Shown here piece after piece: positions 1 to 7,244 of a stretch of 64,000 nt of DNA. Every line of letters starts with the position of its first letter. The first letter of the stretch is position 1. The stretch is from contig NZ_JAHLME010000002.1 in the NCBI RefSeq assembly GCF_018919395.1, positions 248,001 through 312,000 of the forward strand, written 5' to 3'. This DNA is from Geomonas azotofigens. Lineage in GTDB: Bacteria > Desulfobacterota > Desulfuromonadia > Geobacterales > Geobacteraceae. The position numbers and the translations under genes are program-made. The notes under the pieces are model-generated. The model did no database searches, was not told the origin of the DNA, and saw nothing but the letters and a program-made list of their open reading frames with translations.

Positions 1-599
1 CGGTCGATGTTGCTCGTGACGCTGCTTAAGGTGTAGGTCGGGTTGACGTCGAGGAAGGTGCCGACGTCGCCGGAAAAGAGGTTCAGGTCGACGAGCGCCA
101 CCTTGGTCCCCTCAGAGGCGAGGCTCGCGGCGAGGTTGACCGCGACGGTGGTGGTCCCGGTCCCACCGGTGGGGTAGTAGACCGAGATCAGCTTTCCCCT
201 CGGGGTCTCCTCGGACTTGCCGAAGAAGAAGCGGCCGACCTTCTGCAGGGCCTGCTTCAGTTCCTCCTGGGTCACCGGGCGCAGCATGTACTCCACTGCA
301 CCCGCGCGCATGAGAGACAGGATCCAGTCGGAGCTCTTTTCCGCGGAGCTCACGATCACTGAGGTCCGGGGGAACCTAGAGGTGATGTACTGAACCTCCT
401 GCATGCCGCGCTGGATGTCGTTCACTTCCAGGATGACCACGTGCGGGGCGCTCTGCTCCATGATCCTTACGGCGGCGGTGAGACTTTCGGCCGACCCCAC
501 TATGCTGATCGTTTCCGCGAAAGGCCTCAGGGTCGCCTCGATGGATTCCCGTGCGGAGGCGTCGCTGTCGATGATGACTAGTGTTATAAGTGGCGGCAT
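1..599 (-). CDS. cpaE: CpaE/TadZ-type Flp pilus assembly ATPase (3' end cut by window)
   Basis: Partial: 199 residues are visible and the gene runs off the left edge. Residues 1-125 form a receiver-like domain that is degenerate: the phospho-acceptor position reads ILEV (Glu58) and the usual KP motif is RP. A MinD/ParA-like domain follows. Its Walker A region reads GGTGTT (residues 145-150), lacking both lysines of the deviant motif KGGxGKT. CpaE/TadZ proteins localise the Tad pilus machine at the inner membrane. It is last in the visible minus-strand tad order, 36 bases after tadG. ATG at 599 has AAGGA about 13 bases upstream. Family call is firm from the domain pair and context; loss of ATP hydrolysis is inferred. 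Confidence 0.85.
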   Translation of the reverse strand, partial: MPPLITLVIIDSDASARESIEATLRPFAETISIVGSAESLTAAVRIMEQSAPHVVILEVNDIQRGMQEVQYITSRFPRTSVIVSSAEKSSDWILSLMRAGAVEYMLRPVTQEELKQALQKVGRFFFGKSEETPRGKLISVYYPTGGTGTTTVAVNLAASLASEGTKVALVDLNLFSGDVGTFLDVNPTYTLSSVTSNID

Positions 600-635
600 A
601 GAAGGAGAATCCTTATACAGACATTTCAGTGATTA

Positions 636-1670
636 CTATTTAACAAGCACGGCCGACCCACCCACGAGAGCCGGGTCACCGCAAGGGTAGCACTGAAGCA
701 GACTGAAAGTCAGTCCGGGCTCCGGTGCCAAGTCCACAGCTGTAATTCTGGCTATGGCATACCTGGTCAATGGATATGGGATCGGTTGATCTCCGGGTGG
801 GCATGACGGTACAGTCACTCCTCCTACGACCGCCGAGTCAACCACGGGTACAATGACCTCCCAATAGGGGAGACCCGATGCAGCTTTTTGTGCAATAAAC
901 TCATCCTGCACTTCCTTGACCAGATTCATATTTGCCCCGTTAGTGGTGTACATGGCGGCATTGCAAACATCTGGAGGATTCAATACTCCATGGATGTAAT
1001 CAATAACGTCCTGGGAATCCATCCGCTGGGAGTCGAACAGGAAAACAGTCCAGCCGATGGTGTACTCTGCCGGTGGCGCCCCCGAACCTGTTTGCCTGAA
1101 ATAAAATTTAGCGGGCGTTGTAGCCGTGCAGGCGGTCTGGCACAAGGTGATGGGGATAGTGGGTCTCGGTGGACGCGACGCAATCGCCTCGGCTGACACG
1201 GTCATTTCAGACCACCCCTCCCCTCCCCCCTGAAGCAGGCCAAATATTCTCCCGAAAAAGGTATGCACCCGGCCTTGTTCGGCGGCGCTGGCTCCAGCCT
1301 CGGTCCTTCTTGCCACGACGCGCACTGCATTGGACGGATTTCTTGAGGCAAGGAATTGCGGTGTCAACGTCGAGTTCCAGTTGCCGATGGTCACGTCTCC
1401 GTCCGTGATCGTAACCGCATCGCCGGCAGCCTTGTTGGTGGCGGCAAACTGCTTAGCCTTCTGTCGTACCGAGGTGGGGTCTTTAAGATTCACGGCCGCG
1501 CCGGCAAGGGCGCCCGCGTCGGCGGCGTTTTGCAGCTGCCCCTTGGCGACGTACATGTACCCCATGTCGACCGCGAGGCTGACGAAGGCGACGAGGACGA
1601 CCAGCATCAACGCGATGTAGACGACGGCAAAACCTCTGCGGTCCTTTCCTACTCTCCTAAAGGCATCCAT
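636..1670 (-). CDS. TadG-like Flp pilus assembly pseudopilin-like protein
   Basis: 344 residues. A short basic N-terminus (DAFRRVGKDRRG) is followed by one hydrophobic segment at about residues 14-36 and the signature QLQNAADAGALAGA, typical of the Tad_tadG N-terminal domain. The rest is predicted periplasmic with few landmarks; paired cysteines (LCQTACT near the middle, CYPCG near the end) could form disulfides. Such proteins are minor envelope components of the Tad/Flp secretion machine. The ATG at 1670 lies inside the secretin gene's 3' end (22-base overlap) with AGGAGAAGGA upstream, suggesting translational coupling. Confidence 0.8.
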   Translation of the reverse strand: MDAFRRVGKDRRGFAVVYIALMLVVLVAFVSLAVDMGYMYVAKGQLQNAADAGALAGAAVNLKDPTSVRQKAKQFAATNKAAGDAVTITDGDVTIGNWNSTLTPQFLASRNPSNAVRVVARRTEAGASAAEQGRVHTFFGRIFGLLQGGGEGWSEMTVSAEAIASRPPRPTIPITLCQTACTATTPAKFYFRQTGSGAPPAEYTIGWTVFLFDSQRMDSQDVIDYIHGVLNPPDVCNAAMYTTNGANMNLVKEVQDEFIAQKAASGLPYWEVIVPVVDSAVVGGVTVPSCPPGDQPIPYPLTRYAIARITAVDLAPEPGLTFSLLQCYPCGDPALVGGSAVLVK

Positions 1671-3094
1671 GACAGTTCCTTCTCCTGTTCAGGAGTGAGC
1701 TTCCTGTCCGTCGGAAGCACGGTCCTGGTCCCCGGCGCCGCGGCCTTCACGAGCTTCGGCGTGATGCAGAACACGAGCTCCTTTTCCTTGATCTCCTTGC
1801 TGTTGGTGCGAAACAGCGCTCCAAGGATCGGGATGTCGCCCAAAAGGGGGATCTTGGACATGTTCTTGATTTCTTCTTCCTGGAGGAGGCCGGCGAGAAC
1901 CAGGCTTTCGCCGTCTCTCAACTCGACCGACGTCTCAATGGTCCTGCTGTCGATGATTGGGTAGCCGTTGATGGGGAGGAAGCCCTGGATGCTGCTCACC
2001 TCTGCCGGCATGATCTTCAGGGAGATCATCCCGTTTTCCATCACCTCGGGCTTGAACTTAATCCTGATGCCGACCGGTTCGTACTTGATGGTGGTCGTTG
2101 CCTGGCCGTTGGTGCTCTCGACGATGGCGATGGGGATCTTGCTCCCGGCGAGGAAGTTCCCCTCCTGGGAGCTCCGGACCAGGAGGTTCGGCTCCGCGAG
2201 CACCTTGGCGTGCCCCTTGGAGCTCAAGGCCTTCAGGACCGCGCCGATCCCTGCAGGGAAGTAGGAGACGCCGGCCTGGAAGGTGTCCAGCGAGGGGATG
2301 TTGCCGAGGCCGGAAGCGGTACCCGCGATGTTGCCGTTGGGGCCGGCGATGACGTTGGAGAAGCCTTCGCCGCTCTTCCCCTTGACCAGGAAGCTGAAAC
2401 CGAGTTCCTTCAGGGAACTCTTGTCCACCTGGGCCACCTTGACCTCTAGGAGCACCTGCTGCGGCGAGTTCACCGTCACGTTGTTGATCACCTTGGGAGC
2501 GTAGGACTTGGCGATCTCCAGAGCCTTGGCCTTGGTCTGGTCGTTCGCCACGTTACCCGACAGCACCACCGTGTCGTTGGCGTACTGCACGTCGATGGTC
2601 TCGTTGGGCGCCATCTCCTTCAACTGGCTCTCGATGGCCTGGCGGTCACCGGTCACCTTGAGGTCGAAGAAAGTGGGCGCGGGCCTCTCGTCCCCCTCCC
2701 CCTTGGTCCAGATGATCATGCTGGTGCTGCCGATCATGATGCCGTCGAGCTTGAGGATGTACTCCGAGAGGACCTCGGGGACCACGAACTTGTTGGTGTT
2801 GCCGGTATCGGAGTCGGAGCTCCTCTTCCTGCTCACGCTGACCGGAACCGCGTCCGTCGCCCCGGCCTTGGGCAGGGATACGATCTGTTCCACGTCCTTG
2901 TCCTTCGCCTCCTTGTTGGTGTTGGCGAGGGTAACCAGCACGATCTTCTTGTTCTGCCCCTTGAAATCCACCAGGACGCTCTTGTAGAGCCCCACTTCGA
3001 GGGGAACGCCCGCGGTGGCGGAGGTGGAGAACGCAAGCATCAGTAACAACGCCCAGGTCGGAAGCAGCAGTTTTTTCATCGGGACGATTATCAT
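1649..3094 (-). CDS. cpaC: CpaC/RcpA-type secretin of the Flp pilus
   Basis: About 481 residues. A signal peptide (MKKLLLPTWALLLMLAF) begins at the internal Met near residue 6. A BON-like segment at about residues 148-205 and a type II/III secretin domain at about 215-455 follow, with the conserved C-terminal signature LRDGESLVLAGLL and KIPLLGDIPILGALF. It forms the outer-membrane channel for the pilus. ATG at 3094 sits 5 bases after GAGGTG; an in-frame TTG precedes it and another ATG at 3079 begins the hydrophobic signal, so the exact start is open. It lies between cpaB and tadG in a tight minus-strand operon. Confidence 0.92.
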   Translation of the reverse strand: MIIVPMKKLLLPTWALLLMLAFSTSATAGVPLEVGLYKSVLVDFKGQNKKIVLVTLANTNKEAKDKDVEQIVSLPKAGATDAVPVSVSRKRSSDSDTGNTNKFVVPEVLSEYILKLDGIMIGSTSMIIWTKGEGDERPAPTFFDLKVTGDRQAIESQLKEMAPNETIDVQYANDTVVLSGNVANDQTKAKALEIAKSYAPKVINNVTVNSPQQVLLEVKVAQVDKSSLKELGFSFLVKGKSGEGFSNVIAGPNGNIAGTASGLGNIPSLDTFQAGVSYFPAGIGAVLKALSSKGHAKVLAEPNLLVRSSQEGNFLAGSKIPIAIVESTNGQATTTIKYEPVGIRIKFKPEVMENGMISLKIMPAEVSSIQGFLPINGYPIIDSRTIETSVELRDGESLVLAGLLQEEEIKNMSKIPLLGDIPILGALFRTNSKEIKEKELVFCITPKLVKAAAPGTRTVLPTDRKLTPEQEKELSWMPLGE

Positions 3095-3129
3095 CAAATC
3101 ACCTCATTCGTGAGTTTGCTGCCGAGTGG

Positions 3130-4050
3130 TTACTGGAGCACGAACTCCTTCGTGGTGCGCACGCCGCCGTCTATCAGGGTGACGGTATGGGCGGCACGCG
3201 GGGCCGGGGCCTGCGCCTTCGGTGCGGCTGCCTTCGGCGCCTGGGCGACGGACTTCTTGCGCGCGGGGCGCTTTTGCACCGCCTTCACCGGTGCGGCAGC
3301 CACGACGGGCGCCTGTGCGGCCGCAACCGGCGTGCCGGCTAAAACCTTGGCAATGGTGGCTCCCCTGGCTTCGACGGGTGCCGAATCGGCGATGTTCCTG
3401 AGCAACAGCTGCAAGGAGCCTTTGGAGCCGGCAAGGACCAGCTTTTCGGAGTCCTCGGGGGTAAGATCGAGTGTCACCGTCGGCACTATGACCGGCTTCC
3501 CCTCCTTCTGCTCGGTGATCTGGCCGGTGGCGAGGACCGGGACGTTCTGGAGGATGATCTTGCTGATGTTTTCGGTAGGCTGGCCGGGGATTGCGGTGGT
3601 TAGGACGATATCGACGCGGTCGCTCGGCGTGATGAACCCTGCGACACCTGCCACCTCGTTCACCGCTACCGTAGTGGCGCGGTGGCCTGCGGGAACGATG
3701 TAGGTCATGAAGCCGGTCCCGGCTCCGCCGGCTTTGGGCTTCAGCTTCTGCTCGGTGACCGCGTCGCCGTTGGAGATGGGGCGGATGGCTACCCTACCCA
3801 CGAGGGATTTCGGGTCCGCGCTGCTCCCAGGGGGGATGCTGTCCTTGGGCCAGGAGGTGGTCTTCAGCTGGGCCTCGGCGATGGCGCTCCCGATGGGGAT
3901 GTCAGCTGCGGCCACGACGAGCGTCTGGGGCTGCACCGCCTTGGTCTTATCCATCTCCTTTTGCAGGTAATGAAAAGTAAGCCACGCCGCAATGCCCGCA
4001 AATACCAGAGCAAGAATCGCTACTACGATTACTGCCTTGGGTCGTGTCAT
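3130..4050 (-). CDS. cpaB: CpaB/RcpC Flp pilus assembly protein
   Basis: 306 residues. An N-terminal membrane anchor (residues 5-28, VIVVAILALVFAGIAAWL) is followed by an SAF domain (VVAAADIPIGSAI, about residues 45-105) and a RcpC/CpaB core (about 120-230) with DRVDIVLTT. The last 70 residues are an Ala/Pro/Lys-rich low-complexity tail. CpaB proteins are periplasmic parts of the Tad apparatus and may stabilise the secretin or bind peptidoglycan through the SAF domain. It lies 23 bases after tadE and 35 before the secretin, inside the operon. Confidence 0.9.
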   Translation of the reverse strand: MTRPKAVIVVAILALVFAGIAAWLTFHYLQKEMDKTKAVQPQTLVVAAADIPIGSAIAEAQLKTTSWPKDSIPPGSSADPKSLVGRVAIRPISNGDAVTEQKLKPKAGGAGTGFMTYIVPAGHRATTVAVNEVAGVAGFITPSDRVDIVLTTAIPGQPTENISKIILQNVPVLATGQITEQKEGKPVIVPTVTLDLTPEDSEKLVLAGSKGSLQLLLRNIADSAPVEARGATIAKVLAGTPVAAAQAPVVAAAPVKAVQKRPARKKSVAQAPKAAAPKAQAPAPRAAHTVTLIDGGVRTTKEFVLQ

Positions 4051-4073
4051 AGCACCTCCTGAAGATAACCAGA

Positions 4074-4550
4074 TTACTCATAACGCATTGAGGCTTCGCC
4101 GGCGATCGTGTTCGTTATCGGAATCAAGACGGGAAGAATGGGCTGGAACTTGTCCCAGGTCAGCTTGACGTCTATGCTGTCGCCCGTACTGAGACCGCTT
4201 GGATTCTCAAGTTCGGTGATAGTCAGGTCGACGGTGACGTCGGTCTTGATTATGCCGTTGTAGATGCTGTTGCAGATGGTCCGGTAGACAGGGCCGTTTT
4301 GCCCGGTGAACTCGCTGTCCGTACAGAGAAGCTTCTTGCTGGAATTGGTGGTGGACATGCCGTTTGGGTGGGTGGTGGCGTCGTACTTCGGCGTCACGAC
4401 GGCGGTCCGCGCGCCGGCCCTGGCGGCGTTGTTCAACGTATTTTTCAGGAACATGGCCCGGCCGAACTCAAAGAGCCCCATGATCAGTAACAGCACCAGG
4501 GGGAGTATTATTGCAGCTTCGACCAGCGCCTGACCTTTTTGGTCTTTCAT
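4074..4550 (-). CDS. TadE-like pseudopilin
   Basis: 158 residues. It begins MKDQKGQALVEAAIILPL, the TadE motif with a prepilin-like G/xxxxE cleavage region, followed by a single transmembrane helix and NTLNNAARAGARTA. TadE/TadF proteins are minor pseudopilins processed by the prepilin peptidase and needed for Flp pilus biogenesis. It is the first gene after the terminator at 4641-4700, so its expression probably depends on read-through from the pilin promoter or on an internal promoter. Confidence 0.85.
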   Translation of the reverse strand: MKDQKGQALVEAAIILPLVLLLIMGLFEFGRAMFLKNTLNNAARAGARTAVVTPKYDATTHPNGMSTTNSSKKLLCTDSEFTGQNGPVYRTICNSIYNGIIKTDVTVDLTITELENPSGLSTGDSIDVKLTWDKFQPILPVLIPITNTIAGEASMRYE

Positions 4551-4640
4551 TGTATCTTCCTAATTTTGTGCTAACACAACTTCACTTTTGATTGGTATCT
4601 TTTTATACAAAAACAATAATATGTCAAGCATTGAAGCATT

Positions 4641-4700
4641 AAAAAAAGGAGACCCTGCGCTTCAGAGTGATTTCACCCTTTCAGAAACACAGCGTCTCCC
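4641..4700 (-). terminator. Rho-independent terminator downstream of the Flp pilin genes
   Basis: Read on the minus strand, GGAGACGCTG pairs with CAGGGTCTCC (6 bp, one mismatch, 3 bp) around a loop of about 33 bases, followed directly by seven T. It lies between the second pilin and tadE. It should cap pilin transcripts and give far more pilin than assembly-protein mRNA. Confidence 0.75.
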
Positions 4701-4750
4701 TCCACCCTTCGGGCCAATGAATGCAGTAAAGCGAATACCACTTTTCCGTC

Positions 4751-4945
4751 TTAGTTCAGAGCGCTGTTCACCTTACTGAAGACAGTGTTCGCCTTCCCGC
4801 CTATGCCAGTGACCATCGCTATGACGACGATGGCGATGAGCACGAGGATAAGTGCGTACTCGACAAGGCCCTGCCCCTTTTCATTCTTCAGAGGGGCGAT
4901 GCTGGTCATAAGTCTCACATACAGCGACATCAATAAATTGGTCAT
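4751..4945 (-). CDS. flp: Flp family type IVb pilin (second copy)
   Basis: 64 residues: a 26-residue leader ending NEKGQG, the cleavage and Glu+5 motif GLVEYALIL, one long hydrophobic helix, then a short hydrophilic tail (GGKANTVFSKVNSALN). This is the class IVb Flp major pilin pattern. The core is nearly identical to the pilin at 5017-5211; leader and tail differ. ATG at 4945 has AAAGGAG about 8 bases upstream. It follows the first pilin by 71 bases and is followed by the terminator. Confidence 0.92.
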   Translation of the reverse strand: MTNLLMSLYVRLMTSIAPLKNEKGQGLVEYALILVLIAIVVIAMVTGIGGKANTVFSKVNSALN

Positions 4946-5016
4946 GACACGTCTCCTTTTTTTGGGTACTTAGCTTCGCACCCGTTATATTTGGTGATTC
5001 CTCCCGCAACCAACCG

Positions 5017-5211
5017 TCATCTCCCTGCGTTGTCCACGCTGGAGTTGATCGTCTCGTACGTGTTGCTGAGTTTAACGCCCAGGCCGGCAACCATGGCGAA
5101 GACGACTATCGCTATCAGGACCAGTATCAGCGCGTATTCAACGAGCCCTTGCCCCTTTTCATCGCACAGCACAAGACACAGCCGATTTCGAACTCTCTCA
5201 CAACAGGGCAT
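5017..5211 (-). CDS. flp: Flp family type IVb pilin (first copy)
   Basis: 64 residues. The leader MPCCERVRNRLCLVLCDEKGQG is unusual in carrying four cysteines; the cleavage motif GLVEYALIL and a hydrophobic helix follow, then VKLSNTYETINSSVDNAGR. ATG at 5211 has AAAAGGA about 9 bases upstream. It is the first gene of the pilin transcript, about 155 bases downstream of the predicted sigma-54 start site. The cysteines would be removed with the leader when the prepilin peptidase cuts after the glycine. Confidence 0.92.
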   Translation of the reverse strand: MPCCERVRNRLCLVLCDEKGQGLVEYALILVLIAIVVFAMVAGLGVKLSNTYETINSSVDNAGR

Positions 5212-5353
5212 GGACTTTTCCTTTTGATTGTTCCGGAACCGACTGCTACACCGTTTGGAATTTTGTAATCCAGTTATTAAATATTGTCAATTCACGGCAA
5301 GTCAAAATAATATTATTTTCTTATAATTTTAATAGCCCATGTGGAGATTGTTG

Positions 5354-5389
5354 ACAGTATGTGAGTGAATTAAAGACAGCACATACTGT
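5354..5389. promoter_or_regulatory. Perfect 10-bp inverted repeat over the pilin promoter
   Basis: ACAGTATGTG (5354-5363) and CACATACTGT (5380-5389) are exact inverted repeats separated by 16 bases. The right arm overlaps the spacer and -12 element of the sigma-54 promoter and the left arm lies around the predicted start site. The position suits an operator rather than an RNA hairpin, because the upstream arm would not be transcribed. The binding protein is unknown. Confidence 0.6.
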
Positions 5390-5393
5390 GCCA
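5378..5393 (-). promoter_or_regulatory. Sigma-54 (-24/-12) promoter for the Flp pilin operon
   Basis: On the minus strand the sequence is TGGCACAGTATGTGCT. It keeps TGGCAC at -24 and GC at -12 with the exact GG-N10-GC spacing of RpoN promoters; only the first T of TTGC is changed. Start of transcription is expected near 5366. The adjacent gene encodes a sigma-54 activator. The rest of the gap 5212-5584 is AT-rich around 5270-5335 and codes for nothing I can see. Confidence 0.75.
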
Positions 5394-5504
5394 CATTCAG
5401 TTAACGGCGCACATGGAGAATGCAACACACCGGAATCATAAAGCGTTAGCATGGTTGTGCCGACCCGCACCGGCGAGGACGAGATGAAGGGGTGGAAAGC
5501 AAAG

Positions 5505-5554
5505 GTGTAAAGACGGTGTAAAGCTGGTGTAAAGGAGTGTAAAGGGGTGTAAAG
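5505..5554 (-). promoter_or_regulatory. Five helically phased CTTTACAC repeats (candidate activator sites)
   Basis: GTGTAAAG occurs at 5505, 5516, 5527, 5537 and 5547 (CTTTACAC on the minus strand), spaced 11, 11, 10 and 10 bases, i.e. one helical turn. The array lies 115-160 bases upstream of the sigma-54 promoter and directly after the activator gene's stop codon, the usual place for enhancer-binding protein sites. Degenerate copies may flank it (GGTGGAAAG at 5491, GATGTAATG at 5562). It is not a CRISPR or a VNTR inside a gene. Confidence 0.65.
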
Positions 5555-5584
5555 CGATTGCGATGTAATGTAAACAGGGCCGCG

Positions 5585-7057
5585 TCAGCTCGCCCGCTTC
5601 CCTTGTATGCCGTGTTTCCTCATAAGGGCATACATACTGGGCCTGCTGATGTTCAGCTGACGTGCAGCCTTGGCGATGACGTAGTCGTTGTCCTCGAGCA
5701 CCTTGACAACGTATTCCTTCTGGGAGGGAGCCGACCTGTAGCCGCAATCCACGGGGGCCGCCGGCGAGGGGGCAACCTGGTCGAGTTCCATGCAGGCGGC
5801 ACCGATGTCCTTGCCGCTTGCCATCAAAAAACCCCTCCTGACCTTGTTCTCGAGCTCCCTTACGTTTCCGGGCCAGGAATACCCCTCAATAGCCTCCAGG
5901 GCATCGGCGGAAAAGCCGACCGGCCTGTTTTCGGCCTCGCAGAACCTGGCCAGGAAGTACTTGGCCAGCCGCACCTTGTCCTCCCCCCTCTCCCGCAAGG
6001 GTGGAAGCTTGATGGTGAAGGAGTTGAGCCTGTAGAAGAGGTCAGTCCGGAAGCGCCCTTCCGAAACCGACCGGTGCAGGTCGCAGTTAGTTGCGGCGAC
6101 GATCCTCACGTCGATCTTCTTGGAAACCGAGGAGCCTACCGGCTGGACCAGCCTGTCCTCGAGGAAGCGGAGCAGCTTGGCCTGGAGGCTCTGGGGCAGG
6201 TCGCCGATCTCGTCCAGAAAGAGGGTCCCGCCGTCGGCGTACTCGAACTTACCCTTGCGTGACGTATCGGCCCCGGTGAAGGCCCCCTTGCTGTACCCGA
6301 ACAGCTCCGATTCCAACAGGGATTCCGGAATGGCGGCGCAGTTGACGGCAACGAATGGTCCGTCCTTTCTGGTGCTCAGGGAGTGCAGGGCCTTCGCCGT
6401 GAGCTCCTTCCCGGTCCCGCTCTCCCCAAGCAGTAGCACGCTCATCTCGGTCGGGGCGACCTTCCTGATCATGGAGAAAACCGAGAGCATCTCCCGGGAC
6501 GCCCCGACGAACTCCCGATCGGGCGAGCGGTGCTGTATCTTCAGCAGCTTGGAGTCGACGAAATCGATGATCTTCTGGATGTGCTCGAGGTTGAGCCGGC
6601 TCAGCCGGATGTTCAGGCGCTGGGCGAAGGTGTTCTCGATGTGCCGTTCCAGGTAGTTCTTCTTGGAGAAGTCGAGGTAGAGGTTGCACTTGTCGCAGGA
6701 CCCTTCCCTTGAGTCGTCGGGGTGGCCGCAGTAGGGGCAGTTGTCGGTCCGGGGTAGCTTGCCCCTGATGTGTTCCCAAAGCGCCTGCATCGCTGCCTGC
6801 TCCGAGTAGAACAGACGGATGGCCGAACCCGTTTTTCCGCGCCGCACGAACTTGGCCAGCAACTCGACATCGCCCAGGCCGGGCAGCGGGAGCCTTATGG
6901 CGAACAGTTCGCTTAGCTGGGTGGAAAGACCGGTTACCATAGCGCCGGAAAGGCTCAGTTCCGTCACGGTCACCTTTTCCTGGGGCTTGTCCTCCCGGGA
7001 AAGGTAGCTGACCGTGGAGCCGAGATCCGTTCGGACTCTGACATCAAGTCTGCCCAT
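5585..7057 (-). CDS. Sigma-54 dependent activator with N-terminal PilZ-like domain and zinc ribbon
   Basis: 490 residues. Domain order: PilZ-like (about 1-100, with RLDVR as RxxxR and ELSLSG in place of D/NxSxxG), a zinc ribbon (CPYCG and CDKC, about 112-133), a linker helix, the AAA+ sigma-54 interaction domain with Walker A GESGTGKE (about 209) and the GAFTGA loop (about 257), and a C-terminal Fis-type helix-turn-helix. It likely senses c-di-GMP and opens RpoN promoters. ATG at 7057 is chosen because AGGAGG lies 4 bases upstream; a GTG six codons earlier lacks a site. The neighbouring pilin promoter and phased repeats suggest it controls Flp pili. Confidence 0.88.
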   Translation of the reverse strand: MGRLDVRVRTDLGSTVSYLSREDKPQEKVTVTELSLSGAMVTGLSTQLSELFAIRLPLPGLGDVELLAKFVRRGKTGSAIRLFYSEQAAMQALWEHIRGKLPRTDNCPYCGHPDDSREGSCDKCNLYLDFSKKNYLERHIENTFAQRLNIRLSRLNLEHIQKIIDFVDSKLLKIQHRSPDREFVGASREMLSVFSMIRKVAPTEMSVLLLGESGTGKELTAKALHSLSTRKDGPFVAVNCAAIPESLLESELFGYSKGAFTGADTSRKGKFEYADGGTLFLDEIGDLPQSLQAKLLRFLEDRLVQPVGSSVSKKIDVRIVAATNCDLHRSVSEGRFRTDLFYRLNSFTIKLPPLRERGEDKVRLAKYFLARFCEAENRPVGFSADALEAIEGYSWPGNVRELENKVRRGFLMASGKDIGAACMELDQVAPSPAAPVDCGYRSAPSQKEYVVKVLEDNDYVIAKAARQLNISRPSMYALMRKHGIQGKRAS

Positions 7058-7244
7058 GCCGCCTCCTGATGACACCGGGTTTGTCCTAGACTGTCAGGCA
7101 TAAAATATGTATGATTAATGTGTAAAAATAAACACAATAAAAAAAGCGTTCCTGACAAAGCATGCCCGATGTTTCTTTACATGCAAGCTTTTTGAGGTAA
7201 ATCTTACCACTAAGAAGTTCTTATGACAGTGATCGGGAGGCATA

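Noticed and set aside
5505-5554. CRISPR-like or simple microsatellite array
   Set aside because: Repeat units are only 8 bases with 2-3 base spacers in helical phase; no spacers or cas genes. Better explained as protein-binding sites.
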